This document shows positions 11,986 to 23,859 of a stretch of DNA of 64,000 nt, in pieces. A model generated the notes under the pieces. It searched no databases. It was not told where the DNA came from and was given only the letters and a program-made list of their open reading frames with translations. The translations under genes were made by a program, and so were the position numbers. How positions within the stretch are numbered: the stretch's first letter is position 1; each line of letters opens with the position of its first letter. The DNA is from Panorpa germanica (taxonomy: Eukaryota > Arthropoda > Insecta > Mecoptera > Panorpidae): positions 5,456,001-5,520,000 of the forward strand of contig OY783203.1 of the NCBI GenBank assembly GCA_963678705.1, read 5' to 3'.

Positions 11986-12749
11986 CCTAGTAAAATATAC
12001 TTTAATAAATATACATAATAATATTGCATTTAATTTATATTATCTAAGGCTTGTATAAAACATACAAAATGACATTTCTGACATATTCCAAAACTAATGA
12101 TATTAAGAGTGGCTTCTTATCATATGTGTAAAATAAGCAATTGCCCAGGGCCCCTATCAACACTAAATAGAATGTACTCTGAGACCTATTAAAACGGGAG
12201 GCCCCAAAATCGTTTATAAACTAATTACTGCAGTAAAAATATTAAAATTAAAATTGGTGGAACCTCAAAATTAAATTTGACGGCACATGCACTTTACTAC
12301 TGTTACATAAGCTACATAAACATTACGTAAATATTATATTTACATTTTTACTAGGTATTTTATAATAGAAAATAGAAATTATAGCCTGTGTCCTCTTAAA
12401 AATATGGACGGAAAACAAAATTTTACGAGAAAATGTTTTACATTTACCGGAATTTATAATTCAATTAAAGATTTTATTAGTTTTTAATTTATGGTCACAC
12501 ACACTTTGTTTTACGACTTTGAATATTATTTCTAATAGTAAAAACTTTAGCTGTATGTATTCCAGTCTTATGTTCAAATAGTGTGACACCGTCCAATGAA
12601 TCATGCTCATATTACATTCATCACACTATATTTATTTTATTAATGGTTGTTATGTTTATTGTTTAATATTAGATATATTATTTTTATGTATATTTGTTGT
12701 TAACATAGGATATGTAATACATTTTGCTTACATTGTATCTGAATAATAT

Positions 12750-12900
12750 CGTGGGCGCATTGAGATGCCGCGCCTATCTTGAAACATGTCGCAGAGCGTC
12801 ATGGCCTCGTTCACTGCTTGTCTCGTTCGCATCGGGCGGGACACAGCACAGCTGGTTTAGAAGATGGCGGCCGGCGGCCATCTCTATTCAGATATGGACC
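12750..12900. promoter_or_regulatory. GC-rich island with inverted Pho/YY1-like sites (candidate boundary or PRE)
   Basis: About 150 bp of high GC with CpGs inside AT-rich DNA. At 12862-12883 lies a near-perfect 22-bp palindrome (mirror halves AGATGGCGG and GGCGGCCATCT, two mismatched positions). Each arm contains GCCATCT on one strand, matching the Pho/YY1 core GCCAT, and the AGATGGCG core also resembles CTCF's AGRKGGCG. Another ATGGCC lies just upstream. In flies, Pho and CTCF sites mark PREs and boundaries of the iab domains. The 77-codon open frame spanning it shows no recognisable protein. Function is inferred. Confidence 0.4.
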
Positions 12901-13884
12901 TATAACCCAAAAGAGCACATAGGTATATATCGTAGAAATATAATCGATATTGCATAAACTATTTTCATAAATAATATCTTGTTATATAATTCAAGTTAAT
13001 GTATTTATAGTAATTAGTTTCTTAGATGTGTCTTATATTTAATGAAAATAATAATTAATGTGAAATTTTAATAATATTTTTAATTAATAATATGTCGTAA
13101 ATAAAATTTATTTGAATATGTACTAAAATGTTTAATGCAAATAAACGGTACGATAACCTAAAATCAATTACCTTATATACCGAATGTAGTGCTTTAATTT
13201 AGTTGTGTAAAATTCAAAACAGCTACTTGGCTGTGATTAAAAAAAACAATAAAATTAAAGGCGATGTACTACTTTATTTTATAAACGTGTCATCCCAACG
13301 ATCTCAAGTAATTTCATTAATATTTCACAATTATACGTTAAACATCTACGAGTATATCAAAGTTCTAAATATATTTTAGAATAATTTTAAAACAGAATTA
13401 ATTCATAACGTATAAACAAAGAATTTTGCTGAGTGCTAATTAATATTAGAAAAGACGTACTTTGAGTTTGAATCTAAAAGCTGTCAAAATTTCCAAGTAT
13501 TTTTCCTAAACTAAACGCTGTCTGACGTCATTTTACTGGACAGTTGACAGTTCTCTGTAGTAACTTTTATATTTATACAAATAAAAAATAATTATTGTTG
13601 TAAAACCGAAATATTAAAACGAGAAGTCAGTGAACCTTGTCAGTAATTACGTAGTGCTTGTCCCTTTAATTTTCATTCGTTTTTTCTTTGCAGATAATTT
13701 CTCAATATACATATTTCGTACATAATGTAAAAGTTTTACGTAACTAAAGGGCAATTTTATATAAAAAAGATATAACTGTGTTATAGGGATTATTTTTTTG
13801 ACATAATTTCTAGGTTAGGCCGTGATTTACAAAAAGATAACTATTCCACAAATGCTAACCAGTTATTAAGAGGTTGTTTTTGTT

Positions 13885-13985
13885 AAATTACTTTATTGAT
13901 TTTGGACCTATTGTTCTTTCGAACCCGGGTCTTGTGCCTGTGCTATGCCAAGGGTTTTAACCACTTCGCTACAACGGGACCTGTA
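13885..13985 (-). mobile_element. third tRNA-like SINE family (head)
   Basis: On the minus strand: CCCGTTGTAGCGAAGTGGTT (A-box-like TAGCGAAGTGG), then a B-box-like GACCCGGGTTCGAAAG about 50 bp on. It is not a functional tRNA: the acceptor stem does not pair. It looks like the head of a SINE unrelated to the main family. Confidence 0.5.
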
Positions 13986-14040
13986 GATTCTTCTACTCGC
14001 TTTGCATATATATTTTATATTATGATATCTATCATAGTCG

Positions 14041-14352
14041 TCAGGGGCGGCCTTAGCTATTGAGAGGCACCGGGCAGCAGATTTTTGCGAGGCTCCGGGC
14101 AGCAGATCTTTGCGAGGCCCCGGAGCGGCAGATCTTTGCGAGACACTTGTTCTTTGTATAATTTATGTAAATTGTAAATAAGTATTTTCTATTATAATTG
14201 ACGAGAAATAAAATTTTATATTGGAAGACTTATAAACGTTAACAAGCACAAAGACGACAAATATTAATAATGATAAACTAAGGTACATGAATGCCTTAAA
14301 AGATATACGCAGTGATTCTAGTGGGATTTCTAAAGAGCGAGGCGCGAGAATT
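14041..14352 (+). repeat. dispersed repeat with GGCAGATCTTTGCGAG, copy B
   Basis: Same orientation as copy A, 2.5 kb away, with about 90% identity over the shared core by eye. It begins CAGGGGCGGCCTTAGCTATT and is cut off on the right by the SINE starting at 14357. Confidence 0.7.
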
Positions 14353-14356
14353 AAGT

Positions 14357-14565
14357 ATGCTTGCTGCCAGACTAATGAGCCTTTAGCGCTATATTTTCTA
14401 GGTTTAGTTGTTACCATAGTAAAATTTATTATGTGTTAATATTAACCGTATACTATTATGTAGCGGTGTGCTCACATATTTGGGGTGACGACACCATATA
14501 AACTAGAGGCCGTCGGTGATAGGTTAGCATAGGAAATAAGTCGACGTTAAATAATAGAAAGGAAT
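14357..14565 (+). mobile_element. tRNA-derived SINE, copy 4 (B-box lost)
   Basis: It starts at GCTTGCTGCCAGACT, continues through AGCGCTATATTTTCTAGG and GTAGCGGTGTGCTCACA, and ends at GAGGCCGTCGGTGATAGG...GTCGACGTTAAATAAT. The A-box head and most of the B-box are missing. It sits directly against the right edge of the dispersed repeat at 14041-14352, so it probably inserted into that repeat. Confidence 0.8.
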
Positions 14566-14649
14566 AAATAGTTCGGTAATCGAACCAGAAGTTTTAGCAC
14601 GCTCTCTTTGTTTTACCACAGTGTGTCTTACAAAGAGTTAATTCTGTTT

Positions 14650-14940
14650 TGAACAGTGCCGTAGGTACCGCCGTATCTGCCGTATCAATGATACGGGGGC
14701 CCCAAAATGTTATAAGCAAAAATTTGAAATATGTTATCCACAATCTGACTTAAACTCTTAGGCCGTACTTAGCTTTGTTCCTAGGAGTATTAATTGTAAG
14801 TAATAACGTATAATCAATATATAATTATTTTAATTCAATTCGAGCGTTTTTGTTCTTTTTGTGAAAAATCTTTAATCATCATTTGGTCCCCTCCCCACAA
14901 ATTTTGATACGGGGCCCGTCTAAAGCACGCTACTTTACTG
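14650..14940 (+). mobile_element. DNA-transposon-like repeat (hAT-style ends), copy A
   Basis: Begins near CAGTGCCGTAGGTACCGCCG and ends GGGGCCCGTCTAAAGCACGC. The same sequence recurs at 47403-47935 in the same orientation. CAGTGGCGTAGC-type termini are common in hAT-derived elements, but no 8-bp target duplication is clear, so the superfamily is tentative. Confidence 0.6.
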
Positions 14941-16411
14941 GTTTTGAAATATGAAGGTCGCAGTACTAGAGTCTTATTTGATTAAAAATTCTTTGGGATC
15001 AACTTTCTTTATGATGACTATAAATGCAGTTTATAGACAACTATTTAATTAATATTGATTATTAATTATGTTCTTGAATGTCAAACTAAGCACATAACGT
15101 CTGCGTTCTTGTATATAATTCAAGTGTATAATATATATATATATATATACTTGTATACTATATACAGGCTCCAGTATAAGCCGCAGCGGCGGCTGACCGT
15201 ACTGTGAGATGACTTTAAACAAATCAAAAGATCAGAATGAATATTTTTATTTAAAGATTAACCAAGAGGCTGACTGCATAGTTCTTAAGGCTTTAATTAA
15301 TCAACACTTAGCCTTATACAAAATTAAACAAATACAATGTAATAAATTTCTTTCTTAAAAAAAAAAAGCGTGGTCTGGAAATTGAAATCCAAATATTTAT
15401 ATGAAAACAATTAGGTCTTTTTTAAATAGAACGCCTACATCGTTTTTAACATGGATACTCACACACTGAAACGACGGCACGATGAAATGGTTAAAACAAA
15501 TCGAACCAAAATTAATTCAGGCCGTCTTCTGTTCCCAAGGGAAATCACGGCAGTATAATGAAAAACAAAAACACGTTTGCACAGCACTTAGAGTTCAGAG
15601 TATGGTAGATTTTGAGAAAACTGGGAAAACGGGACTGGGATACACAAGACACAAGGCGAATATAGATCCCAACTAGTCGCGCTCCGTTTCACTACTAACT
15701 GACTAAAGTACACTGTCTGGAAAAATAACATTTCTGAATTTAGACTTCTTATTTCCGCAAACAATTTTAGACAAGGTTGTAAAATATTTTTGTTTAAAAT
15801 TTATTACTTAACCCTTAAAAAAATTAGTTTTTTAAGAATAACCTTGATTTTAACCCTAATAATAATAGTCCGAGGGCAATTCTTACTAATACTCTACAAG
15901 CTGCTATTGAGCAATTTGTCTTTGTTATACAACGATAGAAACAAACAAACAACGTTGAACAACCAAAGATAACGCTAATAAATGTCTTAAGACACATATT
16001 GCAAGTGTGCACTTTTACATATGTTCCCAACATTTGTACAGAATTGTCATTTATAACAGATTCTAATTCAGGACGTCAAATTCCAAATTATTTCTTAAAA
16101 ACCCACAATATTATATGAGATATTGACGACAAAGCATTTATACTTGAAGTTAGACAGCTGTAACTTCGGCATTGATGATATCAAATTGAAGATGACAATT
16201 AAAATCGATGACGTGAAAGTTTTTAAACCTTTTCTCTAGTATAGTAAGCGTCCACGGGAAACAATCGGGAGAGAAGCTAAAATATGCTTTAGAAATGTTT
16301 TAAAAGAGCAACAAATAAACTTTTGATATTACAGAGGCGGTAAACAAGGAAATATAATTAATTATATATTATTCTACGGCATGAGGTATCATATATAGTT
16401 CCAATTACGAG
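14941..16411. other. intergenic, little recognised
   Basis: A TA run at 15126, a GC-rich scrap GCCGCAGCGGCGGCTGACCG at about 15180, and a more balanced stretch at 15430-15680 with a 64-codon frame that is not recognisable. Confidence 0.4.
15126..15150. repeat. TA microsatellite
   Basis: (TA)n of about 25 bp. Confidence 0.85.
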
Positions 16412-16593
16412 AGTTCGGCGGCGACTCATACTTAAAACAAGTTGTGGGGTATAAACTGCCGATATAACTAAAAAGCAGTGACTCACTTATTTTTCTATAA
16501 TGTATATAAAAACGAATAAGATAAAATTCATTATCGTATTATAGATTTATACCACTCTTATAACCTCTTTTAAGTTAAAGTCGCCGCCGAACT
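16412..16593. mobile_element. 182-bp inverted-repeat element (AGTTCGGCGGCGACT)
   Basis: AGTTCGGCGGCGACTCATAC...TTAAAA at the left pairs with the inverted right end AGTTCGGCGGCGACTTTAAC...TTAAAA. The GC-rich arms stand out sharply from the AT-rich loop. No clear target duplication. It could be a MITE or simply a large hairpin-forming repeat. Confidence 0.65.
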
Positions 16594-18950
16594 ATCTTGA
16601 TTTGGACTATTGAACGCTCCCGGTCACTTTGTCGTCTTTATATTTCAAATTTAATAATTTGAGAGAATATTCTTACACTTGACTTGACAGTAATTTTCAA
16701 ATGCCCTCTGACTAACATCGATTGTCATATATCAATAAAGGATACATTTACAATCCTTTAAAACTGTACAACAATCGTACGGGTGTACCCGAAGGGTTAA
16801 ATTCAGGGTCAGTAGCAGAGACCCCATTAAGTTTTTGGTCAATCGGTCAGCATGCTTAAACATCGGTTGCCTCATTGCCATAGTCTGTAATTTTGTATTA
16901 CCGTAACTCTTTCTTTATCGTGCAAAAGGTATTAGACTTATAATAAAAAATATAACCATAAAAATACCAACAATATTTTTTTCACAATAACCTTGACGTT
17001 CTTATAGAAACAGTACTTAGAACAACCAAGTAGGAAATGCAGACGTGGTAATAGCTGAGGAAGATATTTCAGGGCCGTAATGTTGTTTCTGATAAAACAG
17101 GAAAAATATTTTCTGTTTTTTTTAGGTTTTATTTTGCCGCACGCTGGAGACGTCTGTAGTAAGACAGAGACGTAAATTCAGTCCCAAGGTGGGTCCCTTT
17201 AAATTGACTTTGAGGGGCCCCTCAGAATTGAAAAAAAGTTCATCCAGGAAATTGACCCCTACTAAACAATTGTAATAGTGTAACAGTTAATAACGCATCA
17301 CTTTCTTGTAGTGTATACCTTACAAATCTAAAAATAGTATACGTAATATTTATGTAACAGATACGATAAATCGTTAATTGCGTAACTATATAAGAAGCGT
17401 TTTAATTAGAACCATTTTTTTTATATGCATATATTTTTTTACGATCTCAATAGCGTAATTCTTGTCCATTGAAAAACATGAAGAATTTATAAATGTATTT
17501 ATTTCACTACATAAAACATGTCAACACCTTCGGATTAGCTTATAATTTATGGGGTATGTATTTCTCAAAGGCTTCTAACCGACTTAGGTATCATTTCTCA
17601 AAGGCCCCTAACCGGCTTTGCAAACGCATTGCCGACCTGCCCATAATCTATCAAAAAATTTGCAAACACTGAAGGTAAAACAAATGCAATTATTTATTGT
17701 TTCATTTTGCACGACTTTTTTTTTAACTATCTCAGTGGCACGGTGGGCTTAGCGGACAGTTGCACGTGTTCATGGCCCGAGGTAATCTATCGGAGTTTTT
17801 TGTACTCGTATATTTTTATGATTTGTTTTTGTTTATTTTTTTATGCAATTTATATCGTTCTTTTATAGACTTAAGGATCGTCTCCACTGATGAAACTTTT
17901 TTCTATTAGAAAACATAAAACATGAATGTTACCTTACATATGATATTATTAACATAGACATACGAAATACAGATTTGTATATATTGATAAACATTAAAGT
18001 AGAAACTTTGTCTTATGGTAAAATCGCAAGTAATTGCTTCCAGTGTGAAAGAGCCTTAAATGTGTTTAGTTGGAAGACGTTTGAAAATGTTTTGGTGCTT
18101 CAAATACGTTTAATTTTATTATGATTTTTATCTATGTGATAGGCATTGGATTTACATTAATTTTGAACGGTATACAAGCCTTTAATTTGAACATACAAGA
18201 GTGGAGCCCGAAGTCGAAAGAAGCTCGAAATATTTATATTTACTAGTACTAGTGCTCTTCAACAGCAGGTGTTCAATATTAAATATTTTTTTCATATTAT
18301 TACCAAAATAAAATATTTTTTAAATTTCAAACTTTTTTTCAAAATTTGGAATGTTTTTGGTATTTATTCAGAATTTTATTTATTAGGTAATTACCATTAC
18401 GTAATCATTTTTACTACCATTTTATTTTGTTAATAAGGTCTTCGTATTTCTAAATGCATCCCTGTACACAGGGTTGTATAAAATACATTGTACAGTACAC
18501 CCGGAAGGGTTGAAATGACCTTCAGATAAATAGTGAATACTCTGCCTGTGTATAGACGACAATATTATATAAATAAAAGAAGACCTGGTGACTGTTATGT
18601 TTGTGTGTCTATGACTATGAAGTTCAGAGCGACCTAGCGGCGAATGGTAGAACTGTCAACAGCGTCTAAGTAAGTACCAGGCTGACTAGACCCGCGAATA
18701 ACGATAGCATGACACTGCAAAACCACCGTGAGTTGTGAATGGCAAATGGTTAATGGTTAATGTCATCAAAAGCCAGGAAATTGAGTATTTATCTAGTGGG
18801 TGTTAATAATTAATAAACCATAGTAGCTATTGAATTATTCATTTCATTAAATAAATGAGTTAAATCGTGTAAATGTAGTGCCACGAATAAATTTGTCACG
18901 GGACGGGAGACATCACATTCAAACACTACAAGTTACTCTTTTGAATGTTA
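16594..18950. other. intergenic, little recognised
   Basis: Holds the 31-bp tandem duplication at 17555. Two segments share CCGAAGGGTT/CCGGAAGGGTT words (16790, 18500). A GC-balanced patch lies at 18575-18740. No gene. Confidence 0.4.
17555..17622 (+). repeat. short tandem duplication (about 31 bp unit)
   Basis: GTATTTCTCAAAGGCTTCTAACCGACTTAG is followed at once by a second imperfect copy (TATCATTTCTCAAAGGCCCC, TAACCGGCTTT). Confidence 0.6.
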
Positions 18951-19347
18951 TGCCGGTTTCACATCAGAGAGACAGTTCAATAAAAGACGAACAACAACAC
19001 CGAAGAGACAGTTCTTAAAACATATTTGTCTTTTGTTGCTGTTTTAGTAAACAAAACACATTTCCATCTGGAGTTGGTAAGATCAAAGGAAAACACGTTT
19101 GTTGTTGTTTTATAGTCTGTTTAGTTTCAACACGCAGTTTTGTTTTTTGTGAACATTTGCGCTTGTCAGTTATTGTTTACCATGTTTATAATTGTTATGG
19201 TACACACAGAAAAACACTAAAAAGAAAACCAGTATGTTCAGTGTGAACAGTCTGTTTTCGAAAAACAGAACTGTTTTAAAATAAAACAAAACATGTTTTT
19301 GTTTTGTTTTTTGACAACAAAACTGTCTCTCTAGTGTGAAACCGGCA
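18951..19347. mobile_element. MITE with TGCCGGTTTCACA terminal repeats
   Basis: The left end TGCCGGTTTCACATCAGAGA and the inverted right end TGCCGGTTTCACACTAGAGA match over 26 bp with two differences. The interior is rich in GTTTTGTTTT-type words in both orientations. 397 bp, no coding frame. The target duplication is unclear (TTA left, ATA right). Confidence 0.8.
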
Positions 19348-19352
19348 ATACA

Positions 19353-19578
19353 CTACTTCGGATTCGATTCCATAGCAGAATTATACATATTCATTACCTT
19401 TGATTGTCGTTTTGTTTACTTGATTATATGCAGTATCAAATAAACAACTTATTAGGCAGCGATGTGGTTCACATATACGAGGTTTCGATACTATAAAACA
19501 GCCAGTATAGTTAAAGATCGTCGGTGATAGAACTACTGTCAAGAATAGGCCGACGTTTAATAAAATAAATAAATAAAG
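19353..19578 (+). mobile_element. tRNA-derived SINE, copy 5 (5' truncated)
   Basis: It begins at the B-box (CTTCGGATTCGATTCC) and runs through TTATTAGGCAGCGATGTGG to AGGCCGACGTTTAATAAA with a TAAA-rich tail. The 5' head is absent, and the element starts a few bases past the right end of the MITE at 18951-19347. Confidence 0.85.
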
Positions 19579-20261
19579 TCATTACAGAAGCGTTTAGTTC
19601 ATTCACTTTTAACAAAAAAAATGTATCCCTAACTTTAATGAAGGTGAAGGAACACATTGAAGGAAAAATTAGCACATGTGCTTGTACATATATAAATATT
19701 TATAAATATACTGATAGCATTAAAAGTACTTGTATTTATATAAAGTTGCTGACAGAAATATTGATAAACATAAAATAAAATTTAAATTTAAACATTGTAC
19801 ATTTAATAAGCTGATAAAAATTGAAAAACTTTTAAAATATTGTGGGTATGGCATATATGTTGCAGGAATGGTAAACCTTTGGGATTTGCGATCACATGAC
19901 ATATTTGCTGCAATTAGCAATTTTCCGTCAATGTTCTTGAACAGGTAGCGGTATTAGCGGGAGTTGCGTGAATACAATCTCCCATTTTCCACCAACAAAG
20001 TGTTAAGACCACTTCAAGAAAGACAGCAACGTGTACTAAAATATACTAAAATTTTAAGTTGTTGTGTATGGTACAAACGTTGCCCACCCCTGGAATATAT
20101 ATGACCATTATTACATAACACATTTTCTGGAAGTGGGTTAATATGTTTGTGCAGCAGAGAAGTAGGGCGGCTGTATTATAATGACATCTGATTACTTTTT
20201 AATAGATATTTTTTAAATAGGTTATTTCTTCTAAAAAGGGTCACATCGGGACGTGGGTTTA

Positions 20262-20515
20262 CCCAGTAAACAATTTGGTGAAGTGCCCTATTTAGTGACG
20301 ATTCTATCACTATTTCACTTCAATTATAGTTCGCATCAACTTTATCTTCATTTATATTCCGACAGGTGGAGTAATTTCGCCATTTGTAGCAGATAAAGTA
20401 GACATTTTATATGAAAAAATGTGAGAAACTGAACTATAAATGAACTCTTTCATGACAAAAAAATCATGACGCATCTTTAATATGATGTCAAAGTGACTCC
20501 AAAATGTTTACTGGG
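20262..20515 (+). mobile_element. 254-bp MITE, copy A (TIR CCCAGTAAAC)
   Basis: Ends are CCCAGTAAAC and its complement, with an imperfect subterminal continuation (AATTTGG). TA flanks both sides. By direct comparison it differs from the copy at 47455-47708 at about 8 of 254 positions (about 97% identity), so this family moved recently. It has no open frame. Confidence 0.85.
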
Positions 20516-22197
20516 TAGTGACTACAATCAGGGTCGAATCAGGATATTGTAGACTCCTGGACTACGGGGTCTGTGCTTGTGGTAGAGTCAAGTGATATTA
20601 GTTTGTATATACGTAAGGTGATCATAATTTTACATTCATCCATTAAATAGAAATACCAATTCAGATTCCTTCCTTGTAAGTATAGCTGGATGTATCGCAA
20701 AAACATTGAGAAAAGAAGAAATACAATATTTCGTCCTGTTTTTTCAATATAGGTACACTAGAACCTTATCTAACCACCCCCCTTTAGCCCGGACTACCGG
20801 ATAATACGGACCGGTTTAAAATCCTACATATATATGCATTGCTTTTACAATATGATACCGTATAAATGCAGCATGCATGTTTTGTGCTTGATACTTGAGT
20901 TCAAATACATAGAATAACATTTATTCTGTAATATGTTGTATTTTATTGATTTCCCAAATTCTCTGGGTAACCCGAATTCTCAATATCTCAATTTGGCGTC
21001 GGTGCTAAATGATATGACTTGCGAGGTACTAAGTTACTTGTGAAATGGAAGGAAATTCAATTTGGCATTCAAATTTTGGCAAACATTTATCTTAAAATCA
21101 ATAGCCCTCTTAAACTGGACGGACCTAGAAACAAATTTAAACATTAAAATTAAATATTACAAATAAATGTACGTGACTGATGTATCAAACTCATAAATTG
21201 TAATTTTTTTTTTTTTTTTAAAATTCGTTTTCATTCATGTCAAAATTTCGAACCGTTTTCAGTAGTTGTAATTAATATAATAATAAAACAAGTCACCGTA
21301 GTAGCTTTTCCGTTACTACACTAAGTTGCTCAACGGTCATACAAACTGGTACAGTTGTACCATATAAACCGCTTTACATTTTAACGGCAAATCGTTTCGT
21401 TTAACGACCCGTTTATGGCGTACTACTGACATAATATTCGAAATCGTTGTTTGTGGATGAATAAGATAAGTCTACAAATATGTACTACTATAATGTGGTT
21501 ACAAATATTTATTTGGAGCTATTATAATACTAGATAAACGTCATTGATAAAATTTTATGTTTTTGTATTAGAATTGGTTTTCGTAGCTTGAATTGTGTTG
21601 TACAAAAATGTATCAATATGTAGAATGTGAAAATTGAAATCGGGTGAATTTCTTCTTTTTGTACAATTTCTAAAACAGCTCTTATTTTAGAATGCAAGAA
21701 CACATAGGATTTATTTTATTTAGTTGATAGAAGCAATAAACAAATGTTAAGCTTAAGCCATTGTCACATTACTTTAGGGCGGGCGCTTATCTCACAATTT
21801 TATTTTAAGTGGTCTGAAAAATACAATTTGTGTTAAATCTGTTTATTCTACAACTTACAAGTATGTGTTGAGTATAATTTTATTTTTTAAATTTCAAATG
21901 AAATGTATGTGTTACTGCAAAGGCACTATATTTAGTAAAACTTTTTATTTCATTACTAAAATAAAATATTTTGTGAATTACAATAAAAATCTCTGCGACG
22001 AACTGAGATTCCATTTTTCTAAGATTTTTGCATATTAGATTATGGTTTATTGTATCGAACACTTTGAATGGCTATAAAATATAAATAAGCTGTATTAATC
22101 AATAAGGATTTCATCTTGTAAGTGTGTACCTTGATTATTTTTATACTCTTGTAACCAGGACTGGAAATGTTTTACATTTCGTTGCATTTGTTTTCTT
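20516..22197. other. intergenic, nothing recognised
   Basis: AT-rich sequence between a MITE and a transposase remnant. No protein-like frame. Confidence 0.45.
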
Positions 22198-22425
22198 TTA
22201 ATTCTTCAATAGTGTATGGTTACTGATGTAAATTTTTCTCCTGAGGTATCCGTAAAGAAGAAAGTCCATTAGGGACAAATCCGGGCTGCGGGGTGACCAG
22301 TTAATATCACCTCTTTTGGATATCAGTTTCTGACCAAAAATTACCGCCATACAGGTGTTGGAGGTGTAGCATGTTGCACCGTCTTGTTGAAACCAAGTTC
22401 TTTGATTGTAGCTTGAGAAGTACAA
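22198..22425 (-). pseudogene. Tc1/mariner-superfamily transposase fragment
   Basis: A 75-codon open frame on the minus strand reads WFQQDGATCYTSNT..., then ISKRGDINWSPRSPDLSLMD and FLLYGYLRRKIY. This is the catalytic core region of IS630/Tc1/mariner-type DDE transposases: the second catalytic Asp is in QQDGAT, and the SPDL...MDF block carries the third. The N-terminal DNA-binding part and the first Asp are not visible, and the frame ends soon after the YxRRKIY block. It is a dead remnant; the subfamily is not settled. Confidence 0.75.
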
Positions 22426-23089
22426 AAATATCTGGAAGCAGCGGGTTTCTCAAATGTTAAAAGGCTATTGGTTCACCCTATATAAAGAACGTTGCATGGA
22501 TCTGCTCCAAGCAGTTTATGGGGCAGATTTTCTTTTACCAAGTTTTGTCATTGTCATTTAAAATGAACATTTTATTTTTATTTATATAGATATTAATACC
22601 TTTTTGTGTAAGCCATACTCTCCATTAGTAAATCTTAAGAATCACCAACTATCAGGCTTTTACAGGAACAAAATACACCACGTATGCTAGTTTGCTACAC
22701 TAGACAGTATCTATAGTACGTTTCTAGTTTTCGTTTACCAAGTGATCCACCATTCTATAGCATTCTACTATATCCATATCACTGACAGTTGAAATCAGTA
22801 ACAGCAAACTGTCTAGCCTTGAGTGAGTGTGTACTGTATAGGAGCTGGGCATGGTGAAAGGAGTGTGCGGGGATCAAGAAGAGGATGCGTGTATTTTCGT
22901 GTTGATTCATTGTATAAGATCTACTAGAGATCTGTCCTTACGACGTTGTCAACATACTCGCACTGTACTTCGTGAGTTTCTATGAATGTTTATACGTAGT
23001 ATAATACGCCGCTTTAACGAATAAGAATTTTGTAAATGACAAATATGTTCACACCTTAAGAATTAGAAAATAAGAGATTCACATCTCCA

Positions 23090-23175
23090 TGGCACGCTAG
23101 ATTGCTGTGTCTTCGGATTCCATTCCGGATTAGCGTTATATTTTCTGGGTTGCGTTAGCATCAAGTTTGACACAA
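23090..23175 (+). mobile_element. tRNA-derived SINE, copy 6 (head and start of body)
   Basis: ATTGCTGTGTCTTCGGATTC followed by a degenerate B-box and GCGTTATATTTTCTGGG. It stops before the 3' half and runs into a purine-rich tract. Confidence 0.7.
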
Positions 23176-23214
23176 ATTTATTTTTATAAATATCATTGTT
23201 CATCGTTGTAAATG

Positions 23215-23800
23215 TAAAAAAGGGGTAGGTAAATCTATATAGAACAAGATTTAACAAGGAAGAAAAGAAAGTGGAAAGAAGGCTGATAGTTGAGCAATGC
23301 AAGAGAGGGAAAAGGAAGGAAAAGAGGCGAAGGTGAGGTGGAGAAAAGTGTGGATAAAAGAAAATATATGGATATAGAATGAGAAGAAAAAAGAGATTAG
23401 AAAGAAGAATGGTTAGTGAAGAGTAGTAGTAAGTATGCGTCAAAAGAAGTCAAAGAAGAGGAAAAGGTAGAAAGCAATGTAGAAAGGAAATGGGTTTAGA
23501 AGATACATAGTATCTTAAATTGAAGGTACATATATGAAAGAGAATGTGATGGAAGTAGAGCGAGAAAACGATGAGGAGAGAATATAATTAAGGAACAAGT
23601 GAAGAAGAATGAAATAGAGTCATGAGTCTATAGAAGAGGTCTAACTAAGTTTAATATAAGAGATAAAGAAATATAAAGCAGATGGTTCCTAGGGAAGAAT
23701 GTAAAGTCTTGCGACAGGCAGTAAATAAAATGGAGAAAGAGAAGCGTGACTGAAACAAGGATAAGAACAAGTTGAGGACAAGAAGAAATATGAAGCCGAG
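23215..23800 (+). repeat. purine-rich tract, possible LINE remnant
   Basis: Nearly 600 bp of GAAGA/GGAAAG-type sequence on the + strand, ending in a TA microsatellite. The word use resembles the tract at 38460-38900. No clear protein motif was found. The minus-strand open frame (126 codons, pyrimidine-coded F/L/S/P-rich) is a shadow of this bias. Confidence 0.4.
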
Positions 23801-23810
23801 AAGAAGAATA

Positions 23811-23812
<2 letters not shown>

Positions 23813-23858
<46 letters not shown>
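23813..23858. repeat. TA microsatellite
   Basis: (TA)n of about 45 bp at the 3' edge of a purine-rich tract. Confidence 0.95.

Positions 23859-23859
<1 letters not shown>

Noticed and set aside
13885-13985. Possible functional tRNA gene (minus strand)
   Set aside because: It has A- and B-box-like words but no pairing acceptor stem or credible anticodon arm; better explained as a SINE head.
23063-23443. 126-codon minus-strand frame
   Set aside because: It is an F/L/S/P-rich translation of a purine-rich tract read backwards, joined to a SINE head. No protein signature.
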